This document shows positions 18,008 to 26,160 of a stretch of DNA of 64,000 nucleotides, in pieces. Numbering within the stretch: the first letter of the stretch is position 1; each line of letters starts with the position of its first letter. Under the pieces are notes generated by a model that was not told where the DNA came from, made no database searches, and saw only the letters and a list, made by a program, of their open reading frames with translations. A program made the position numbers and the translations under genes. Source of the stretch: Trichomonas vaginalis G3 (taxonomy: Eukaryota; Parabasalia; Trichomonadida; Trichomonadidae); NCBI RefSeq assembly GCF_026262505.1, contig NC_067208.1, forward strand, positions 1,860,001-1,924,000, given 5' to 3'.

Positions 18008-19180
18008 ATGTCGAAAGATATTGCTTCCATGAGAGAAATACAACACAACCGACAACTCATTATGCAAGCTCTAAATAAGAACACAACAAACTTTTCAAAC
18101 TATTCTAAGATATCTGAGTCATTGAAAGAAGGAAACTTAAAACTGACATTAAACCCAATGACAGATGAGTTTCTATTTCAAGACAAGAAGAACAATACTG
18201 TCTGTATAAATCCAACAAAAGGAACTTTAAACGAGAAACCTATAAATGAACTTCTTTTGAAGGCAGATGTTGACAACAAAGCTGACAAAGAGTATGTCAT
18301 TGAAAAAGTTCAAGAAGAACATGACAGAGCAGATGCAACATATGCAACGAAAGAGGATGTTGAAAAGAAAGCTGACAAAACATATGTTGACAATAAAATG
18401 TCAAGTGAAGTGACAAGAGCTGAAAACGAATATTCTAAAAAGACTCATACACATACCATTGCAAATATTACAAACTTACAAGAAACCTTAAACAGGAAAA
18501 GTGACGTTGGACATACACATACAAGTTTTACAACTTTTACAGCAGACGACATAGTATTGAACTTTGACCTTGGTTCAAGTGCACCTTCAGAGAATCCGAG
18601 TACAAGCGTAAAAGATACTCTTAACAATTTAGATAACAGTTGCAGGAATATCGAAGAGCATGCCAGAAACTTTGAAGCATATGAACTACCAACAATGTTA
18701 GATAAGAAAGCTGACAAAACAGAGCTTCAAACATTAAAGACAGAAATACTTCAAACAGTATATCCTATAGGTTCTATTTATACGTCAATGAACTCTACCA
18801 GACCAGAAGTAGTACTTGGTTTTGGAACTTGGACTCAAATAGTCGACAGGTTTTTGTATTGTGCAAACTCTTCAAAGGAAACAGGTGGAAGTAAAACGAT
18901 TTCAGGTGCAAATTTACCTGCGCACAGTCACTACGTAAGTTTAACTACATCTCAAGAAGGTGGGCATAGGCATAAATATTGGGATTGGACAGGAATGACA
19001 AAAGGTAAAGGATATGATGTTAAAGACAACGTTCAGTTTGCTATAAATTGTTTCCTGAGTAACACTGAGGTAGGAGGAAACCATACACATTTCGTTTCAG
19101 GGTATACGCAAACAACGGGACAAAGTAAAGACTACATGCCACCTTACATGACAGTTTACGCATGGTATAGAAATGCTTAG
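18008..19180 (+). CDS. phage-type tail-collar adhesin (390 aa)
   Basis: A fibre-like protein that probably binds a receptor or decorates the capsid. Residues ~90-150 carry repeated K-A-D-K and T-H-T-H units as in phage tail fibres. Residues ~255-390 match the phage tail-collar/gp10 C-terminal type: YPIGSIYTSMNST, GFGTW-x-Q-I, TGGSKTI, LPAHSH, GGNHTH and the ending MPPYMTVYAWYR. The central module (18530-18800) is nearly identical in DNA to 46140-46640 of M3. Its stop overlaps the integrase stop by 4 bp on the opposite strand. An origin from bacteriophage is inferred. Confidence 0.85.
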   Translation: MSKDIASMREIQHNRQLIMQALNKNTTNFSNYSKISESLKEGNLKLTLNPMTDEFLFQDKKNNTVCINPTKGTLNEKPINELLLKADVDNKADKEYVIEKVQEEHDRADATYATKEDVEKKADKTYVDNKMSSEVTRAENEYSKKTHTHTIANITNLQETLNRKSDVGHTHTSFTTFTADDIVLNFDLGSSAPSENPSTSVKDTLNNLDNSCRNIEEHARNFEAYELPTMLDKKADKTELQTLKTEILQTVYPIGSIYTSMNSTRPEVVLGFGTWTQIVDRFLYCANSSKETGGSKTISGANLPAHSHYVSLTTSQEGGHRHKYWDWTGMTKGKGYDVKDNVQFAINCFLSNTEVGGNHTHFVSGYTQTTGQSKDYMPPYMTVYAWYRNA

Positions 19181-20136
19181 TCGTCATTTTCAACTTCTTT
19201 AGCATATTCGTCAGGAGTTGTCTTATATTTGTTAGGAACTGTCTTTGAAAGTATACCACCTTGAACTTTGACAAGTTTGAAACGAGGTCTGACAATAGTC
19301 GTTTTATCTTCTGCTTGCAGTGTGTACATTTTGCCATGTTTGCCTAAAACTTCATAATATTCTCTTGTATACTTTCTTCTATTTTTACGAACACGAATGT
19401 GAGTACCTGTCGGGTTCCCATTGTTGTCATAGTCAATAGTATTTTCATATGGGTCGCGTTTAGGTATTTCTATTTTTACTTTGTCACCCTTCCGAAGTTT
19501 GAAGCCTGGCATTCTTTCTTGTTTGTCTCTTTTGACTAAATTGTTAAATATATAGTCTTTCTCTAAGTCAGGGTTGTTTTTCATTTCTTCGGGGGAGTGG
19601 TTTCCCAAACCTTTTTGTTTACGGTTATTGTAAATATTTAAAACTTGTCTCATCTTTGCCATGGAGAAGTGTCTATACTTGTCGTCATATGACATTTCAT
19701 TTGCTTCACCACCTTGTGGTTGGTTTAAGTCTCTTAATATTTTTATACAACTGTCAATGACACCAAGAGCAGAATGGTTTTGGTCGACAATGAAATATTG
19801 GTTTACATTTTTTGAACGCAGATAGTTTTTTACATCATCTGATTTGAAAGAACTTTCATAGTCAGATGTCAGTTTTGTTGGATGGTATTTGTCAACGAAT
19901 ATTGTCAAAGCAGTTTTCACATCTAAAATATTTTTAGACTGTAATGGTATGGCTTCACAGTATCTTGTGTTTTGACCAACAAATATTAGCCAGTATGGTG
20001 GTCCATCTGTTCTAACTCTCGGAATGTTTTCCAAGATATCCATAAACCAAGCATTTGGTGTTGAACTAAAGATTTTTATCATGAGTGCTTTCTTTGTCGC
20101 TTTAGAAACATAGGGGTCCTTGTTTGGATTCGTCAT
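19177..20136 (-). CDS. retroviral-type integrase (rve), third catalytic residue Asp
   Basis: It should insert the element and make the 6-bp duplication. Core: first Asp in WFMDIL (~residue 34), second Asp in KLTSDYESSF (~92), and exactly 35 residues later Asp instead of the canonical Glu, in GVIDSCIKILRDL. Residues ~215-310 are a basic C-terminal domain ending with RPRFKLVKV, as in chromoviral/Maverick integrases. No zinc-finger N-terminus is seen, so the protein is short for the family (319 residues). It is divergent from the 133-aa gene with a 17-bp spacer. Confidence 0.85.
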   Translation of the reverse strand: MTNPNKDPYVSKATKKALMIKIFSSTPNAWFMDILENIPRVRTDGPPYWLIFVGQNTRYCEAIPLQSKNILDVKTALTIFVDKYHPTKLTSDYESSFKSDDVKNYLRSKNVNQYFIVDQNHSALGVIDSCIKILRDLNQPQGGEANEMSYDDKYRHFSMAKMRQVLNIYNNRKQKGLGNHSPEEMKNNPDLEKDYIFNNLVKRDKQERMPGFKLRKGDKVKIEIPKRDPYENTIDYDNNGNPTGTHIRVRKNRRKYTREYYEVLGKHGKMYTLQAEDKTTIVRPRFKLVKVQGGILSKTVPNKYKTTPDEYAKEVENDD

Positions 20137-20153
20137 TTTTTAACCCATAAGAA

Positions 20154-20555
20154 ATGGGTTTATTTGGCGCATTAGCAGGAGTTGCATCTAGATTTTTACC
20201 CGCAGTGGGAACAATAGCCAGAGGTGTATTTGGAGTTGGAAGGAAGATTTTGAGTACATTAGGTATACTTAAAGAGAAAGCACAACCTATTATACAAACT
20301 GTACAGAAAGGTTGGGATGTAGCACGAGATGCAACAAATCTTATTCCAAATCCTGAAACAAGAGGAAAAGTTCAAGGATGGATGGACAATGTAGGAAGAC
20401 AAGCAGGAAACTATTATAACAAAGCAAATGACTACTATAACCAAGCAGGAAATTATATGGACCAAGGTGAAAGATTCTTTAACAGAGGATATAACCATGC
20501 ACAACAATGGGTAAACAATAACCAACCGCAACCGCCTCAAACGTGGGAAATGTAA
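20154..20555 (+). CDS. amphipathic Gly/Ala-rich protein, pVI-like layout (133 aa)
   Basis: Residues 1-45 (start MGLFGALAGV) are hydrophobic and glycine-rich, predicting an amphipathic helix. Residues 80-115 contain three Y-Y-N-Q/K-A repeats; the end is Pro/Gln-rich. The layout suggests a membrane-active minor capsid protein; this is inference. The stop lies in TAAA and a TTTTTTATTGAGATGAA leader of the next gene follows directly. Confidence 0.65.
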   Translation: MGLFGALAGVASRFLPAVGTIARGVFGVGRKILSTLGILKEKAQPIIQTVQKGWDVARDATNLIPNPETRGKVQGWMDNVGRQAGNYYNKANDYYNQAGNYMDQGERFFNRGYNHAQQWVNNNQPQPPQTWEM

Positions 20556-20574
20556 AGTTTTTTATTGAGATGAA

Positions 20575-20727
20575 ATGAACAATACAGCATTGAGACAAAT
20601 GGGCTCAAGATGGATTTGTCGGCTTCCAGCAGTTACACAACGTGTTTGTCAAGTTCTTCCTATACCTCAGGAAGTTTTAGACCGACTTAAAAAACAACAA
20701 CAACCAGTTGAAAACAAACCAAACTAA
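20575..20727 (+). CDS. small basic protein (50 aa)
   Basis: Starts at the second of two nearby ATGs; the first leads only to AAA TGA. The leader TTTTTTATTGAGATGAA matches the leader of the next gene (TTTTTACTGAGATGAA) almost exactly, which supports a real gene. The protein is basic with two Cys in a helix-like start and a Lys/Gln/Pro tail. No family is recognised. Confidence 0.55.
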   Translation: MNNTALRQMGSRWICRLPAVTQRVCQVLPIPQEVLDRLKKQQQPVENKPN

Positions 20728-20746
20728 AATTTTTTACTGAGATGAA

Positions 20747-21331
20747 ATGACCGAAGAAGTTGAAACCGTAGATTTGACACCACAAACAAAAAGTTCAGAA
20801 CCATTGTCAAAACCTGTCAAAGAACTTACAGATGAAGAGAAAAATTCAATAATAGAAGGTGCAAGGTCTGGAAATACAAACCCTAACTATAAAGTCACTT
20901 TTCATAGAAATGGAACGGCTAGTATCTCAAAAAAGAAACAGACTCTCACAAATAAAATATTGAAGTCTGGAGGAGCTTTCGAGACAACAGATGGAAAAGT
21001 TTACTTCACTGACCAACAGTTCATTATAGAACATCTCATTGACTTAGAGTCGAAATATTCTAAACTTTACAACAAACACAAAAAGTTGAAAGGAAAACAA
21101 AAACAAATGGCATATGATATTTATGAAGATGTTGACGACACAACCATACCTGCAAGTGGGGTAAAACCAGCGGAACCGAAAAGTGACGAAAAACCGATAG
21201 AAGAAGAAAAACCAAAAACTGAAGATAAACCAAAACCAAAGTTTAGTTTGGAAACTAAAAAAAGTCAACCTTCATTAGCTGGTATGGGTTGGCGTCAAAG
21301 ACTTATGGCAGCAGGTGGCTATGTAAAGTAA
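20747..21331 (+). CDS. Lys/Pro-rich protein related to 57618 and 60181 genes (194 aa)
   Basis: Residues ~25-65 hold KNSIIEGARSGNTNPNYKV followed by a short beta pair and KKKQT. The same pattern, R/K-x-S/G-I-I-x6-G-x3-P-x-Y-x-V-x4-D/N-G-x4-RK, occurs in M3 at 57618-58046 and 60181-60417. The middle is a charged helix (~90-125) and the tail is Lys/Pro/Glu-rich ending in GWRQRLMAAGGYVK. It may bind nucleic acid or act as a core protein; no function is known to me. Confidence 0.65.
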   Translation: MTEEVETVDLTPQTKSSEPLSKPVKELTDEEKNSIIEGARSGNTNPNYKVTFHRNGTASISKKKQTLTNKILKSGGAFETTDGKVYFTDQQFIIEHLIDLESKYSKLYNKHKKLKGKQKQMAYDIYEDVDDTTIPASGVKPAEPKSDEKPIEEEKPKTEDKPKPKFSLETKKSQPSLAGMGWRQRLMAAGGYVK

Positions 21332-21360
21332 AGGAAAAACATTTTTTTATTTTATTTGAA

Positions 21361-21945
21361 ATGTACGCTGAGTTTGTTGGAACAGACCGTTGGGAAACTT
21401 GTTTGTTAGATGAGAAATATGAAATTCACTGTTGAGAGTCATTTGAAGTCAGAAACAAAAAGACAAAAAGAGTTTTAAGCGGATGGGAGGGAAATGACGG
21501 ATATGCTAGGATGAGGATTGGTGGAAAACACTATTTAAAACATGTTGTCATTGCAACTCATTTTATACCGAACCCTAACAATTTACCTTTTGTAGACCAT
21601 ATAAACCGTATAAGAAACGACAATAGACTTGAAAACTTACGTTGGGTCACTTGTTCTGAAAACAATAAGAACAAAAGCAAATTTCGAGATATTGTATTCG
21701 AATTTGTCGACGAACTAGAAGATGAAGCAATTGAAATTACAGACTATGGCGAGCATACGTTTGAGTTTTACTACTATAGCGAAGAACAAGACTCTTTCTA
21801 CTTTTATACCGGCGTAAACTATAGGAAATTACAAGTATATTTTACTAAGGCAGGCTATGCTTATGTAAGCACTAGAGATACAGATGGAAAACACGTTCAA
21901 ATACTTCTTAACAAATTCAAGAAGCTATATGGCATACCATTTTAA
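21361..21945 (+). pseudogene. HNH homing-type endonuclease interrupted by TGA
   Basis: The frame from 21361 has an internal TGA at 21433-21435 (codon 25). Before it lies a NUMOD4-like W-E-T..Y-E-I segment; after it a G-Y-A-R-M-R-I strand, HVVIATHFIPNP, and the HNH core FVDHINRIRNDNRLENLRWV with EN-x-x-N. The C-terminal ~80 residues form an extra domain (YGEHTF..DGKHVQILLNKFKKLYG) that resembles the 94-aa protein in the M3 terminal repeats. Translation could restart at a downstream ATG at 21511, which would keep the HNH core. Transition of one base is the simplest cause. Confidence 0.8.
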
Positions 21946-21970
21946 AACAGTATATTTTTACATATATTAA

Positions 21971-22831
21971 ATGCTTCAGGTTGAAAAACAAAGAACAAAA
22001 GTAGCAGATACAAAACCGTTAGACTATATCTTTACAAATGCTGGTAGGAATATATCAGATGAAGAAATTTCATCCCGAGCATACAAGTTTGACTATCCAA
22101 TTCGTTGGCTTCAAAGTCCTTCAGATGCAAAGGCAATAGGATTTAGAAGAGTTTTGTTTTCAAATAGAACTAACGCATTTATGTTCGCAGTAGATTTTCA
22201 TGGGCAGTATAAAGGTCCTGATGGTCTAATAGACAGATTTGACGAAATGAGAATCTTTACAGTTCGTTCAGACGAAAGTCTTGAGAAAACTCTAAATGAC
22301 TTTCAAACTCAAATGAACAAATATTATTGGGAATTTCAAGAAAAATACGACTCTTTACTAAATGGAACATACTATCTGAAACTAGAATATGACAAGATGA
22401 ACTCCACCGTTTCATTTCAAAAGATTGAAATTAACCCTCCAAGAGATACAGAGTTTTTATTTTGGGAAGTAGACAAACGTTCTTGGGCACAATTTCTTCG
22501 GTTACTAAACCAGAACGAACCATTACCACCAGATGGTCCATTTAAATTTATACTTCCACCAGCAGATTTGATGGTTTATAGAAACGTGTTTGACCCTCAA
22601 AATGTCATGTGTCATGCAAGTTTCAGTTCAAGCAACAATAGTTTTCTATGTATTGGTAAGGACCGTTATGACTTTGCTTCTAAATTCTACGAACCACCTA
22701 GTAACAGTTTCTCTGACTTTCAAGTTTGGTTCACAACAAATGGTGTGCAACATATTATTCCATTGTACTATGACTTTTATCTCGAATTGTCTTTCATATA
22801 TAACTACGGAAAAGTGCTGAAAAAGTATTGA
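21971..22831 (+). CDS. capsid-like protein A2 (286 aa)
   Basis: A clear paralogue of 17141-17989: N-terminus MLQVEKQRTKVADTKPLDYI against MLPIEKENSRVATTKPLDEL, then YKFDYPIRWL, KAIGFRR, and at the end CHASFSSSNNSFLCIG, FYEPPSNSFSDFQVWFTT and YDFYLELSFIYNY. Two copies within one element suggests either two positions in the capsid or functional divergence. The leader ATATTTTTACATATATTAA precedes the ATG. Confidence 0.7.
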   Translation: MLQVEKQRTKVADTKPLDYIFTNAGRNISDEEISSRAYKFDYPIRWLQSPSDAKAIGFRRVLFSNRTNAFMFAVDFHGQYKGPDGLIDRFDEMRIFTVRSDESLEKTLNDFQTQMNKYYWEFQEKYDSLLNGTYYLKLEYDKMNSTVSFQKIEINPPRDTEFLFWEVDKRSWAQFLRLLNQNEPLPPDGPFKFILPPADLMVYRNVFDPQNVMCHASFSSSNNSFLCIGKDRYDFASKFYEPPSNSFSDFQVWFTTNGVQHIIPLYYDFYLELSFIYNYGKVLKKY

Positions 22832-22946
22832 ATGTGAAGATATTAGAAAATAACATTTTTTCTAACATCGTAGAAAACTCATGAAAACAATTTATTTTTG
22901 ACACTTTCACAAAAAACATAAAAAAAGTGGAGTTAAAATGAGATGT

Positions 22947-23243
22947 TTACTGAACTGGTTGGATGCCGCCTTCTGTAGTTATGTAGAATGGTTGACCAGA
23001 GAAGTGGAACAGTGCTCTGAGAATTTGTATAATTCGTGGAATTGGACTCTCTCTGTTTGGAAGTAGTATCCAAGGACGTTTGGCAAAGAACTTTATAATG
23101 GCTTCCTTCTTTGCTTGCTTTATGTCGTCGAAGGCTGTCCCGTCTGGTATTTGAATTGGAATTCCAGTCGAAATCTCGAGAGTCAAGGCAGCCCTTCCAG
23201 AAATAGTGGTGAACTTGACCTTGGGCTTCATGACCTTGCGCAA
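22947..23243 (-). pseudogene. 3' fragment of an unrecognised gene, GC-richer insert
   Basis: An open frame of about 98 codons without a good ATG at its 5' end (an internal ATG is at 23231), so it looks like the end of a longer gene. The base composition is clearly richer in G and C than neighbouring genes, with codons such as CCC, CTC and AAG. Residues such as GIPIQIPDGTAFDDI and RPWILLPNRESPIPRI are unlike any Maverick gene here. It may belong to a nested insertion spanning ~22930-23940. No family is recognised. Confidence 0.4.
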
Positions 23244-23310
23244 GTAGTCTTTTACGCAGTCGTTAATTTAAATTAGGTAAATTGCCTCATCTAATGGCTC
23301 GATGTTGTCC

Positions 23311-23610
23311 ATTGCTACTGTCAGTAAAAGTACTGCTACTGTCAGTAAAAGTACTGCTACTGTCAGAAAAAGTACTGCTACTGTCAGAAAAAGTACTGCT
23401 ACTGTCAGAAAAAGTACTGCTACTGTCAGTAAAAGTACTGCTAGTTGCAGTAAAAAGGAAAATTTGAGAGGGTTTTCGACGATAAAGTACTGCTACTGTC
23501 AGTAAAAGTACTGCTACTGTCAGTAAAAGTACTGCTACTGTCAGTAAAAGTACTGCTACTGTCAGAAAAAGTACTGCTACTGTCAGTAGCAGTACTGCTA
23601 GTAGCAGAGA
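23311..23610. repeat. 21-bp tandem array, core ACTGCTACTGTCAG
   Basis: Two blocks of six or so units (23311-23450 and 23487-23610) share the core ACTGCTACTGTCAG plus TAAAAGT or AAAAAGT; they are split by a ~36-bp unique piece with TTTTCGACGATAAAG. The period of seven codons keeps several frames open on both strands, which gives artificial Ser/Thr-rich reading frames. The outer end (CTGCTACTGTCAGTAGCAG) is palindromic. Confidence 0.85.
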
Positions 23611-23648
23611 TTTTTATCGTTGTGGTCCGACGGTTAAGCCACAAACGA

Positions 23649-23941
23649 ATGTCCGACGTCCCACCAACCGAGTCCAATCTCAATCCAGAAGAACCGAAAG
23701 CACCAACCCCTGCACCTCAGTTCCAGCAATTCCAATCTCAATCCAAATTACTACCAATTTCCACCTCAATCCAAATTACTACCAATTTCCACTACAAGGT
23801 TACTACCAATTCCAATCTCAATCCAAATCGAAGAGAGACCAAGAGTTCGAAGAAGGTCTGAACCGCTTACGCAAAGATTATGCCACAGCTCCAATTGAGA
23901 GAAAGTTGTTGCAAAATTCAGTAAAAATAATGTTTAGGTGA
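23649..23941 (+). pseudogene. Gln/Tyr/Pro-rich gene remnant in the GC-richer insert
   Basis: It starts MSDVPPTESNLNPEEPKAPT and runs into short repeats coding Gln, Phe, Tyr and Pro (CAATCTCAATCCAAATTACT units). A frame change lies within the repeats near 23735-23800, after which a charged helical end (EFEEGLNRLRKDY) is readable to a stop at 23939. It has the same richer composition as 22947-23243, facing away from it across the 21-bp array. Confidence 0.4.
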
Positions 23942-24740
23942 AGAGGTGACATCTCACCTCTTTTTTCACCTGTTTTCTCACCTCATGATTTCATCGTAAA
24001 TGTTTTGTCAAAACTTCTTCGTAAATGTTTTGTCAAGACTTCATCGTAAATGTTTTGTCAAGATTTCTTCGTATATGTTTTGTCAAGACTTCTTCGTAAA
24101 TGTTTTGTCAAAACTTCTTCGTATATGTTTTGTCAAGACTTCATCGTAATGAGCGTAAATGACCAAAAAATAATGTTTAGGTGAAGAGGTGACATCTCAC
24201 CTCTTTTTTCACCTGTTTTCTCACCTCATGATTTCATCGTAAATGTTTTGTCAAAACTTCTTCGTATATGTTTTGTCAAGACTTCATCGTAAATGTTTTG
24301 TCAAGATTTCTTCGTATATGTTTTGTCAAGACTTCTTCGTAAATGTTTTGTCAAAACTTCTTCGTATATGTTTTGTCGAAACTTCTTCGTAATGAGCGTA
24401 AATGACCAAAAAATAATGTTTAGGTGAAGAGGTGACATCTCACCTCTTTTTTCACCTGTTTTCTCACCTCATGATTTCATCGTAAATGTTTTGTCAAAAC
24501 TTCTTCGTATATGTTTTGTCAAGACTTCATCGTAAATGTTTTGTCAAGATTTCTTCGTATATGTTTTGTCAAGACTTCATCGTATATGTTTTGTCGAAAC
24601 TTCTTCGTAAATGTTTTGTCAAGACTTCATCGTAATGAGCGTAAATGACCAAAAAATAATGTTTAGGTGAAGAGGTGACATCTCACCTCTTTTTTCACCT
24701 GTTTTCTCACCTCATGAATTTTCATGAATTTTCATGAATT
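23926..24740. repeat. 243-bp tandem repeat, three full units and a partial one
   Basis: AATAATGTTTAGGTGAAGAGG recurs at 23926, 24169, 24412 and 24655, exactly 243 bp apart. Each unit holds one palindromic AGGTGA array followed by about six ~25-bp TTTTGTCAAGACTTC units and GTAATGAGCGTAAATGACC. It has the same content as the terminal repeat zones, but sits inside the element, directly upstream of the 312-aa gene. No gene is present. Confidence 0.9.
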
Positions 24741-24810
24741 TCCTTAAGATAGAAAAAATAAAGTTAGTTTTATTTTTATTTATTTTTTTATTTTGTATGT
24801 AAGAACAGAA
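24741..24810 (+). promoter_or_regulatory. long leader shared by the KilA-N cassette genes
   Basis: CCTTAAGATAGAAAAAATAAAG, a T-rich stretch and TTTTGTATGTAAGAACAGAA run up to the ATG at 24811. Very similar leaders occur before 26161, 27272 and 50811, and shorter forms ending TATCTTGTATGTAAAGA before 48387 and 49441. Only these accessory genes have it; virion genes have the short TTTTTAT type. It may mark a separate expression class. Confidence 0.55.
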
Positions 24811-25749
24811 ATGTCAACAATCGGCACAACAACAATTCAAACAACAACAGCACCAAACTCGTTAGTCATGAACCCAACTTCAATGTTAGTAGAAATGAAA
24901 AGCTTCATTCCTTCTTCATATACTTTCGAAACAGAAATCCAGAAGATAAAGCAAGAACTTCTCCAAGGAGATTTAGATTGCACTGCACAGGATGAAACAA
25001 ATGAACAATATCTTTATGAAATGCAGGACATTATTGACCATTTGCCTAAACTACCTGAAATTCAGCAACAAAAACTAACTATTCCTGAATTCGACGAAAT
25101 TGAAGTGAAACCAACTGACTCAGTAGAAATAAAGAAGTTCATACGTAAGGTTAACTATGAGTTTCTTGGATTTCATTGCAACCACAAAGTCATGGACAAA
25201 GACTGCGATATGGTATATAAGAACATCTCTGACATATATAAATCTGGGGAGTTTAAGACCTACGACAACTTTGTTTCATTAGCTGCAAAATGTGTATGGC
25301 AGATAAGAGATAAAGATAGAAGGGGTAAAATATGGAACGAACAGATAAGACCAACTGCTTCAGATTTAAAGAAAACCATTGACGCCTTAGTTGTTTTAGC
25401 AGGTAAGGTTTCAGAATATAACGCAAAAATGAACCCGCAATGTTCAAAATGTAAAGCAGCAATGAGGAAATATAACTACTCCGTCAAAGAGATAGAAAGA
25501 ATGAGAAACGACTATGCAGATTTAAAGAAAGAAGCAGAAAAGCCAGCAGAAAATAAAATGGACATGTTAGCATTTCTGAACAAAAACTATCCAACAGCTG
25601 ACGATTTCCTTCTTTCAGATGTCAAGAAGAAATATAAAGAAACCTTCGGCATTGTTAAAACTTTTGACATACTAAAAGAAGAAATAGAAGCTACGAAATT
25701 GTTTAGGATTTCAAATATACATCGTACAATTCATGTAAAACGCTTATAA
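24811..25749 (+). CDS. unknown cassette protein with Cys motif and coil (312 aa)
   Basis: I do not recognise the family. The start at 24811 is the ATG aligned with the M3 homologue (48387-49328), which is over 80% identical by eye. Residues 1-45 are Thr/Ser-rich; ~85-200 hold a mixed helical domain with CNHKVMDKDCDM and VWQIRDKD; ~208-218 read NPQCSKCKAAM, a C-x2-C pair that could bind metal; ~220-245 are a coiled coil. The gene is flanked on both sides by inverted palindromic arrays. A DNA-binding or regulatory role is possible but unproven. Confidence 0.65.
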   Translation: MSTIGTTTIQTTTAPNSLVMNPTSMLVEMKSFIPSSYTFETEIQKIKQELLQGDLDCTAQDETNEQYLYEMQDIIDHLPKLPEIQQQKLTIPEFDEIEVKPTDSVEIKKFIRKVNYEFLGFHCNHKVMDKDCDMVYKNISDIYKSGEFKTYDNFVSLAAKCVWQIRDKDRRGKIWNEQIRPTASDLKKTIDALVVLAGKVSEYNAKMNPQCSKCKAAMRKYNYSVKEIERMRNDYADLKKEAEKPAENKMDMLAFLNKNYPTADDFLLSDVKKKYKETFGIVKTFDILKEEIEATKLFRISNIHRTIHVKRL

Positions 25750-26160
25750 AATAACTGAGGTGAAAAATTAGGTGAAAAAAGAGGTGAGATGTCACCTCTT
25801 CACCTAAACATTATTTTTGTCTGATTTACGCTCATTACGAAGAAGTCTTGACAAAACATGTACGATGAAATCATGAAAATTCATGTACGATGAAGTCTTG
25901 ACAAAACATGTACGATGAAATCATGAAAATTCATGAGGTGAAAAATTAGGTGAAAAAAGAGGTGAGATGTCACCTCTTCACCTAAACATTATTTTTATTG
26001 AATTCAGCAACAAAATTCTGAGTAAAATGGCATATGCTTGCTTCCCTCGGAAAACCGAGAGAAGGGATTCCGTATGAAATTCATGAATTTCCTTAAGATA
26101 GAAAAAATAAAGTTAGTTTTTTATAAAATATTTTTTTTATTTTGTATGTAAGAACAGAAA
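25750..26160. other. intergenic: two palindromic arrays, gene scrap, long leader
   Basis: No complete gene. Two AGGTGA arrays (25757-25806 and 25936-25983) enclose ~25-bp type units. Then 26036-26076 holds a scrap of a KilA-N gene (GCTTCCCTCGGAAAACCGAG, as in 51033-51052), followed by the shared long leader for the gene at 26161. Confidence 0.7.

Noticed and set aside
18008-19180. Bacterial or phage contamination as source of the collar adhesin
   Set aside because: The gene overlaps the integrase stop and shares promoter and codon habits of the element; a second form lies in M3.
23302-23683. Ser/Thr-rich open frames on both strands over the 21-bp array
   Set aside because: A period of seven codons keeps frames open by chance; there are no start signals or homology.
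15555-24740. Adenovirus-type maturation protease expected in Polintons
   Set aside because: I looked in M2 and M3 for the His...Asp/Glu...Cys pattern in a ~200-aa gene and saw none; absence cannot be proved without a profile search.
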